From: an uncultured Coriobacteriaceae bacterium
Lineage (GTDB): Bacteria; Actinomycetota; Coriobacteriia; Coriobacteriales; Eggerthellaceae
Direction: 5' to 3'
DNA length: 20,603 nt
Assembly: GCA_900550385.1 (NCBI GenBank)
Contig: URRZ01000031.1
Coordinates: forward strand, 1-20,603
Part shown: positions 16,083-20,603 of the stretch, piece by piece
Numbering within the stretch: position 1 is the stretch's first letter
Layout of the letters: each line of letters opens with the position of its first letter
Made by a program: the position numbers and the translations under genes
The notes under the pieces: generated by a model
What the model was told of the DNA's origin: nothing
Databases searched by the model: none
What the model saw: the letters and a program-made list of their open reading frames with translations, nothing else

Positions 16083-16934
16083 CTAGAGCACGGGGTAGCT
16101 TCCCAGCACCTTCACCTCGCGCAGCTTCAGGCGCAGGCAGTTCAGCGCCGTCTGCACGGCGAGGTCGTTCACCGACTGCTCGAACTCGATGAAGAACATG
16201 TAGTCGCCCAGCGACTGCTTCGTGGGGCGCGATTGGATCATGGACAGGTTGATGCCCGCGTAGGCGAACTCGGAAAGGATCATGTTCAGGGTCCCCGCGC
16301 GGTCCACCTGCAGGAACAGGGCGAGCGACGTCTTGTGCTTGGACCCCTCGAACACCGGCGCGTGCCCCTGGCGCGCGATCAGCGCGAAGGACGTCTGGCT
16401 GCCGAAGTGGTCCTCGATGCCGCGCTCGCGCACCTCCGCCCCGTGCAGCTGCGCCGCCAGCTCGTTGGCGATGCCGGCGACGTGGGGGTCGCTCGCGGCC
16501 AGGCGGGCGCTCTCCGCGGTGGACGAGGTGATGACGGACGCGCGCCCCGGCAGCTTCTCAGCGAGGAACCGGCGGCATTGCGCGAGCCCCTGGGAATGCG
16601 AGGCGACGGTGGTGATGTCCTCCAGGCGCGCATCGGGATGGACGACTAGGCAATGGTGGATGTCGATGACCTCCTCGCCCAGTATCGTCGCCGAGCTCTT
16701 GAACGCGAAGTTGTCCAAGGTCGCCGTGACGACGCCCTCCAGCGAGTTCTCCTTCGCGACCACGCCGTACTCGCATTTCCCCCGGTCGACGCAGTCGAAC
16801 ACCTCGTCGAACGAAGCGCATTCCAGAAACGAGGCGTCGGGCGCGCCGAGGCGCGCGGCGAACGCGCGCGCGGCTTCGTCGGAGTAGGTGCCGGCGGGTC
16901 CGAGGAAGGCTATTTCGGGTGCGGATGCGGTCAT
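16083..16934 (-). CDS. pheA: Prephenate dehydratase with C-terminal ACT domain
   Basis: Converts prephenate to phenylpyruvate in phenylalanine synthesis. 283 residues: a catalytic domain (about 5-185) with FLGPAGTYSDEAA, KENSLEGVV (equivalent of the IENS motif) and SHSQGLAQCRRF, then an ACT domain (about 200-283) with AGTLNMILSEFAYAGINLSMIQSRP, near the ESRP phenylalanine-binding motif. The usual catalytic Thr-Arg-Phe motif reads Thr181-Ser-Phe, keeping the Thr but losing the Arg. It is mono-functional: no chorismate mutase domain is attached. ATG at 16934 follows AAAGGAAG; an upstream in-frame ATG at 16979 would add 15 unconserved residues. It diverges from the hydrogenase operon. Confidence 0.92.
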   Translation of the reverse strand: MTASAPEIAFLGPAGTYSDEAARAFAARLGAPDASFLECASFDEVFDCVDRGKCEYGVVAKENSLEGVVTATLDNFAFKSSATILGEEVIDIHHCLVVHPDARLEDITTVASHSQGLAQCRRFLAEKLPGRASVITSSTAESARLAASDPHVAGIANELAAQLHGAEVRERGIEDHFGSQTSFALIARQGHAPVFEGSKHKTSLALFLQVDRAGTLNMILSEFAYAGINLSMIQSRPTKQSLGDYMFFIEFEQSVNDLAVQTALNCLRLKLREVKVLGSYPVL

Positions 16935-17012
16935 GGAAGCTGCTTCCTTTCGATGGTAGGGGACGATTCCCGAGGTCATGATAGCGTAAAGGCCAAGCTC
17001 GCAGGCCTGTGT

Positions 17013-17038
17013 TGTTACGCGTTATTTAAACCGTAACA
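17013..17038. promoter_or_regulatory. Inverted repeat in the pheA-hydrogenase intergenic region
   Basis: TGTTACG (17013-17019) and CGTAACA (17032-17038) are a perfect 7-bp inverted repeat with a 12-nt A/T-rich spacer. It lies about 40 nt upstream of the proposed hydrogenase -35 box, in a position suited to an activator. It does not match the FNR or CRP consensus. Confidence 0.5.
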
Positions 17039-17078
17039 TTTTCGCGCCATTGGCGGAACGTGAGCGGTTTTTTGTCGA

Positions 17079-17107
17079 TTGCGGGTGTTTCCGTTGCATT
17101 TTATATG
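17079..17107 (+). promoter_or_regulatory. Putative promoter of the hydrogenase operon
   Basis: TTGCGG (17079-17084) is 17 nt from TATATG (17102-17107), leaving a leader of about 45 nt before the ATG at 17160. Both boxes are partial matches; another -10-like GATAAT lies just downstream. Confidence 0.45.
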
Positions 17108-17159
17108 GATAATTGGAGCATCTGACCAGACGAGAGAAGCACCAGGAGGAGGTGTGCGC

Positions 17160-18377
17160 ATGGGAACTGAAGCCATGGCTACAGAGTTTCAGAGCATGCT
17201 GGAGGCGCGGGGAGTGTCGCGTCGCAGCTTCATGAAGCTATGCGGCGCGATTGCCGTCGCGGCCGGGCTGGGAGAGTTGGCTGCGCCGCGTGTGGCGCAG
17301 GCGCTTGAGGAATCCGTGATCGGCGCGACGAAGGGCAACCTTTACCCGGTCATCTGGATCGAGGGCGCTTCGTGCACGGGCTGCACCGAGGCGTTCGCGC
17401 AGGTGGAGACGCCTGATCCGGCCACGGTGGTTCTGGAGATGATCTCCCTGAACTACTCCGAGACCCTTTCTGCCGCCGCCGGCCATTCCATGGAGGAGGC
17501 CAAGGCGCAGACGATCGAGGCGGGCAACTACGTGCTCATCTACGAGGGCGCGGTCCTGGAGGGCTGGGACGGCCAGGCGCTGCGCGTCGCCGACATGCCC
17601 GGAACCGAGCACCTTGTCGAGGCGGCCGCCAACGCCAACGCCGTCGTCGCGCTGGGCTCCTGCGCCGTCAACGGCGGCTGGATGGGCGCCCATCCCAACG
17701 CCGCCGGCGCGCTGGGCGTTCAGCAGTACCTGCAGAAGGTCGGCATCGACGTGCCGGTCGTCAACGTCCCGGGCTGCCCGGCCAACCCCGAGTGGCTGAT
17801 GGCCGTGCTGGTGGACGTCGTGATGATGAACCAGCTGCCCAAGCTCAACGGCGAGAACAAGCCCGCCGCCATCTTCGACCAGACGATCCACGACAACTGC
17901 GAGCGTCGCGGTCACTTCGAGAATGGCGAATTCGTTTACGCATTCGGCACCGAAGAAGAAGCCAAGGGCTACTGCCTGTATCCCATGGGCTGCCGTGGTC
18001 CTCAGACCAAGGCCAACTGCGGTGTTGTCCGTTGGAACCATCGTCGTTCTTGGTGCGTTGCTTCGGGCGGCCCTTGTATCGGCTGCTGCACGGCTAACCC
18101 CAATGATCCTGGTGAGAACTGGGTTGAAACCAACACGCCCTTCCGCGCACGCTTCCGCGATCTGCGCATCGGTGGCCTGGTTGTCCAGCCTGAGGCAATT
18201 GCTTGGACGCTCACCGGCGTTGTGGCTGCCGCACTCGTTATCCACGGCTTTGGCATGAAGAAGATGGGCCGCACCGACGGTGGCGCAGACTTCGAGCCTA
18301 TCCGCGAGTGGGATAAGAAGCATCCCAGTGAGTCCATTGGCCAGTACGACGAAGAAGTTCTGAAGGGAGGCAAGTAA
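17160..18377 (+). CDS. hyaA: NiFe hydrogenase group 1 small subunit
   Basis: A 405-residue Fe-S subunit that carries electrons from the NiFe site. A Tat signal (SRRSFMKLCG, Arg21-Arg22, then a hydrophobic stretch ending AQA near 48) shows export of the folded complex. Cluster ligands are visible: GASCTGCTEAF (proximal; CxxC without the extra cysteines of oxygen-tolerant enzymes), GSCAVNGGW, NVPGCPANP, DNCERRGHF, YCLYPMGC, ANCGVVRWN and GPCIGCC. A membrane anchor helix (about 347-365) is followed by a charged tail. AGGAGGAGGTG supports 17160 over the in-frame position 17079. Codon usage changes sharply near 17900, within the distal-cluster region (see findings). The large subunit follows 3 nt later. 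Confidence 0.93.
   Translation: MGTEAMATEFQSMLEARGVSRRSFMKLCGAIAVAAGLGELAAPRVAQALEESVIGATKGNLYPVIWIEGASCTGCTEAFAQVETPDPATVVLEMISLNYSETLSAAAGHSMEEAKAQTIEAGNYVLIYEGAVLEGWDGQALRVADMPGTEHLVEAAANANAVVALGSCAVNGGWMGAHPNAAGALGVQQYLQKVGIDVPVVNVPGCPANPEWLMAVLVDVVMMNQLPKLNGENKPAAIFDQTIHDNCERRGHFENGEFVYAFGTEEEAKGYCLYPMGCRGPQTKANCGVVRWNHRRSWCVASGGPCIGCCTANPNDPGENWVETNTPFRARFRDLRIGGLVVQPEAIAWTLTGVVAAALVIHGFGMKKMGRTDGGADFEPIREWDKKHPSESIGQYDEEVLKGGK
17900..17940. other. Abrupt codon-usage boundary inside the hydrogenase small-subunit gene
   Basis: By hand count, the 60 codons from 17721 to 17900 have no A or T in third position. The next 60 (17901-18080) have 24, mostly CGT, GGT, GTT, GAA and GCT. The large subunit and cytochrome gene continue in the second style. 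The protein remains continuous and well conserved across the boundary, so there is no frameshift. Confidence 0.85.
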
Positions 18378-18380
18378 CCT

Positions 18381-20069
18381 ATGGCACGTTCCGTAATCGA
18401 TCCCGTAACCCGTATTGAGGGTCATCTCCGCGTAGAGATGGAGGTTGAAAACGGTGTTGTTTCCGATGCTTGGGTTTCCGGCGGCTGCTTCCGCGGCATG
18501 GAGCTCGTGGTAAAGGATCGCACGCCTGAAGATGCCGCTCACATCGTGCAGCGCATCTGCGGTGTTTGCCCCGTATCCCACTCCCACGCTGCAACCATTG
18601 CTGCTGAAAAGGCATACGGCATCACCATTTCCAACAATGCCCGTATCATCCGTAACCTCATCGAGGGTGCGCAGTTCCTGCACAGCCATATCCTGTGGTT
18701 CTACACCTTGGCTGCTCTGGACTACGTAAACCCCCTGAACGCTCTGAAGGCAAACGTAGGCAGCGCCTACGACCTGGTAGAGGCTGCAGGCACTTCCTGC
18801 CAGTCCGACCTGAAGGCACTTCAGGAGCGCCTTACCAAGTTCGCAGAAAATGGTCAGCTGTCCATCTTCTCTGGCAACTGGTGGAAGAACGGTCAGTCCG
18901 ATACCGAGTTCAAGCTTCCTGCTGAACTCGACCTTATCGCTACCGCTCATTACATTGAGGCTCTCACCATGCAGTCCAAGGCATCTGAGGTCTGCGCTCT
19001 GCTGGGCGGCAAGATGCCCCATGTTATGACCATTGTTCCTGGCGGTACCTCTTTCGTTCCTACGGAAGAAAAGCTCGACGATCTGTGGTCTCTCGTTCAT
19101 GAACTGCGTGACTGGATCAAGGCAACCATCATCCCCGACACCAAGGCTATCGCTCCTTATTACAAGGAAGCTCTTTCCTTCGGTAAGGGCTGTGGCCGTT
19201 ACGTTGCTTGGGGCGTTTTCGAGCGTCCGAGCTTCGCTTTGGCTGATCGCTACCTGCCTTCCGGCGTTATCGATGAGAACCTTAAGCTCTCCGAGGTTGA
19301 CACTGACCTCATCAAGGAATACATCGGTCATTCCTGGTATGTGGGCGACTCCGACCTCAACCCCCGCGAAGGCGTCACCGAGCCCGAGTTCACTGAGTAC
19401 TACAAGGCTGGTACCTTGCGCGAGGAAAATGGTCACGAGATCGGCGATATTAACGATCGCTACTCTTGGTCCAAGGCACCTTCCTACGACGGCAAGTGCA
19501 TGGAGGCTGGTCCGTTCTCCCGCGTTCTGGCTGCTTACCTGCGTGGCAACGAATTCGTTAAGCCTGCTGTCGACGGTCTGTGCGCTGACCTTGGCCTTAC
19601 CATTCCTCAGCTGCAGAGCACCCTTGGCCGCGTAGCTGCTCGCAACGTCGAGCCCATCTACATTGCTGAATGCATGGTTGAATGGGTCGACGAGCTCATC
19701 GAGGCTGTTAAGGGCGGCGACTCCGAGTACTTCCGTACCCCTGAAACCATCACGGGCGAAGGCATGGGCCTTTGGGAAGCACCTCGTGGCGCACTGCTGC
19801 ACACCGAAAAGGTTAACAACGGCAAGATCACCGATTACCAGATCATCATTCCTACTACCTGGAACATTGCTCCCCGCAACGCCGAAGGCGTACAGGGTCC
19901 GATGGAACAGGCTCTTATTGGCACCCCCGTTGCCGACGTTGATATGCCTATCAATGCCCTGCGTACGGTACACAGCTTCGACCCCTGCACCGCTTGCGCC
20001 GTGCATGTGACCGAGCCTTCCACCGGTAAGCACTTTGAAACCGTTACCAGCCCTTGGGGGGTGAAGTAA
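18381..20069 (+). CDS. hyaB: NiFe hydrogenase group 1 large subunit
   Basis: The 562-residue catalytic subunit oxidising H2 at the NiFe(CN)2CO centre on the outer face of the membrane, carried there with the Tat-exported small subunit. Both active-site pairs are present: RICGVC (Cys60, Cys63) near the N-terminus and DPCTACAVH (Cys536, Cys539) near the C-terminus. The 20 residues after His542 would be cut off by a maturation protease not encoded in this window. The N-terminal DPVTRIEGHL is typical. It starts 3 nt after the small subunit. Codon use follows the A/T-richer style that begins inside the small-subunit gene. The likely role is energy-conserving H2 uptake into the quinone pool. Confidence 0.95.
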   Translation: MARSVIDPVTRIEGHLRVEMEVENGVVSDAWVSGGCFRGMELVVKDRTPEDAAHIVQRICGVCPVSHSHAATIAAEKAYGITISNNARIIRNLIEGAQFLHSHILWFYTLAALDYVNPLNALKANVGSAYDLVEAAGTSCQSDLKALQERLTKFAENGQLSIFSGNWWKNGQSDTEFKLPAELDLIATAHYIEALTMQSKASEVCALLGGKMPHVMTIVPGGTSFVPTEEKLDDLWSLVHELRDWIKATIIPDTKAIAPYYKEALSFGKGCGRYVAWGVFERPSFALADRYLPSGVIDENLKLSEVDTDLIKEYIGHSWYVGDSDLNPREGVTEPEFTEYYKAGTLREENGHEIGDINDRYSWSKAPSYDGKCMEAGPFSRVLAAYLRGNEFVKPAVDGLCADLGLTIPQLQSTLGRVAARNVEPIYIAECMVEWVDELIEAVKGGDSEYFRTPETITGEGMGLWEAPRGALLHTEKVNNGKITDYQIIIPTTWNIAPRNAEGVQGPMEQALIGTPVADVDMPINALRTVHSFDPCTACAVHVTEPSTGKHFETVTSPWGVK

Positions 20070-20603
20070 ATGGCACATTTGGCTCATTACCGTGAAGCGC
20101 ATCCTCTGCCGATGCGTATCACTCACTGGATCAACCTTAGCTGCATGGTCCTGCTTATTTTCTCCGGCTTCTTGATCCACTTCCCGTTCTGGGCAGCTCT
20201 TACGGGCGTTGCTCGCGGCGTGCATGTGTTCTGCGGTCTGGTGCTGCTCTTCAACTGCATCGTTCGTTACGTGCTTGCATTCCTGGTTACCTCTGCTCCT
20301 ACGGGTGGCACGCGTAACCGTGTTCGCGACTACAAGACCTGGATGCCCCAGGACGACAACAAGCATCAGCTTATCCCTTGGATCAAGTACTACCTCTTCA
20401 TGAAGAAGGATCATCCGCTTTCTGCGAAGCTCGGCGTTCCTCAGAAGATCTCGTACTTTGCTGTCGGTATCCTGATCCTTATCATGGCTTACACGGGTCT
20501 TTGCCTGTGGGTACCCACCTCTGAGTGGACCTTCTTCGCAGCAGGTACCGCTTTTGTTGGTGGCGCTATGTCTATGCGCATCATCCACTACTTCATGATG
20601 TTT
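20070..20603 (+). CDS. hyaC: NiFe hydrogenase b-type cytochrome subunit (partial, cut by window end)
   Basis: The first 178 codons of a membrane cytochrome b that passes electrons from the small subunit to quinone. ATG at 20070 directly follows the large-subunit TAA. Candidate haem histidines are His19 (ITHWIN), His52 (GVHVFCG) and His173 (RIIHYF). Four hydrophobic stretches are visible: about 20-42, 48-75, 127-148 and 155-178. The long polar loop (about 75-125) with MPQDDNKHQLIPWIKYYLF is characteristic of the HyaC/HydC family. No stop occurs before the window ends. Confidence 0.92.
   Translation, partial: MAHLAHYREAHPLPMRITHWINLSCMVLLIFSGFLIHFPFWAALTGVARGVHVFCGLVLLFNCIVRYVLAFLVTSAPTGGTRNRVRDYKTWMPQDDNKHQLIPWIKYYLFMKKDHPLSAKLGVPQKISYFAVGILILIMAYTGLCLWVPTSEWTFFAAGTAFVGGAMSMRIIHYFMMF

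Noticed and set aside
17238..20588. Minus-strand open frame of 1116 codons across the hydrogenase genes
   Set aside because: It lies antisense to three clearly recognised genes, has no family resemblance and is a by-product of codon bias.

Overview
The window looks like chromosome from a high-GC member of the Coriobacteriia, most likely the Eggerthellaceae (Eggerthella, Gordonibacter, Adlercreutzia or Slackia group). This is inferred from the strong G/C-ending codon bias, the gene repertoire and the group 1 NiFe hydrogenase operon at the right end. There is no rRNA, CRISPR array or recognisable insertion sequence.

Layout, left to right. (1) An OPT-family oligopeptide transporter, then a type III pantothenate kinase (coaX), closed by a strong hairpin shared with the convergent metal cluster. 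(2) A minus-strand metal-efflux cluster: an ArsR/SmtB-type repressor, a free-standing heavy-metal-associated (HMA) protein and a P1B-type ATPase without its own HMA domain. A near-consensus promoter and an ArsR-like operator precede it. (3) A lower-GC gene-free stretch with an inverted pair of related 27-bp segments, then tRNA-Asp(GTC) on the minus strand with promoter and terminator. (4) A MarR regulator overlapping a heterodimeric multidrug-type ABC exporter pair, with one degenerate and one canonical ATP site. (5) A HAD-IB phosphatase. (6) A compact run: a large unrecognised protein resembling an AAA+ ATPase with destroyed nucleotide-binding motifs, an Rrf2 regulator with three clustered cysteines, and a MutY-like DNA glycosylase whose 3' end is damaged by a 100-bp degraded tandem copy full of G runs. 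(7) The manganese exporter mntP, convergent with prephenate dehydratase (pheA). (8) A NiFe uptake hydrogenase operon (small subunit, large subunit, cytochrome b), cut by the window end.

Two places deserve caution before any biology is read into them. The 100-bp tandem copy at 15175-15374 differs from its partner mainly by A/T becoming G/C and has long G runs. Removing one copy restores a sensible C-terminus, so it is probably a sequencing or assembly error. Second, codon usage changes abruptly inside the hydrogenase small-subunit gene near 17900: 60 codons before it have no A/T third positions, and 24 of the 60 codons after it do. The rest of the operon keeps the second style. That is either a recombination or transfer breakpoint, or a chimeric assembly join.

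The best candidate for undescribed biology is the degenerate AAA+-like protein (12158-13852), apparently co-transcribed with a probable Fe-S Rrf2 sensor and a DNA-repair glycosylase.
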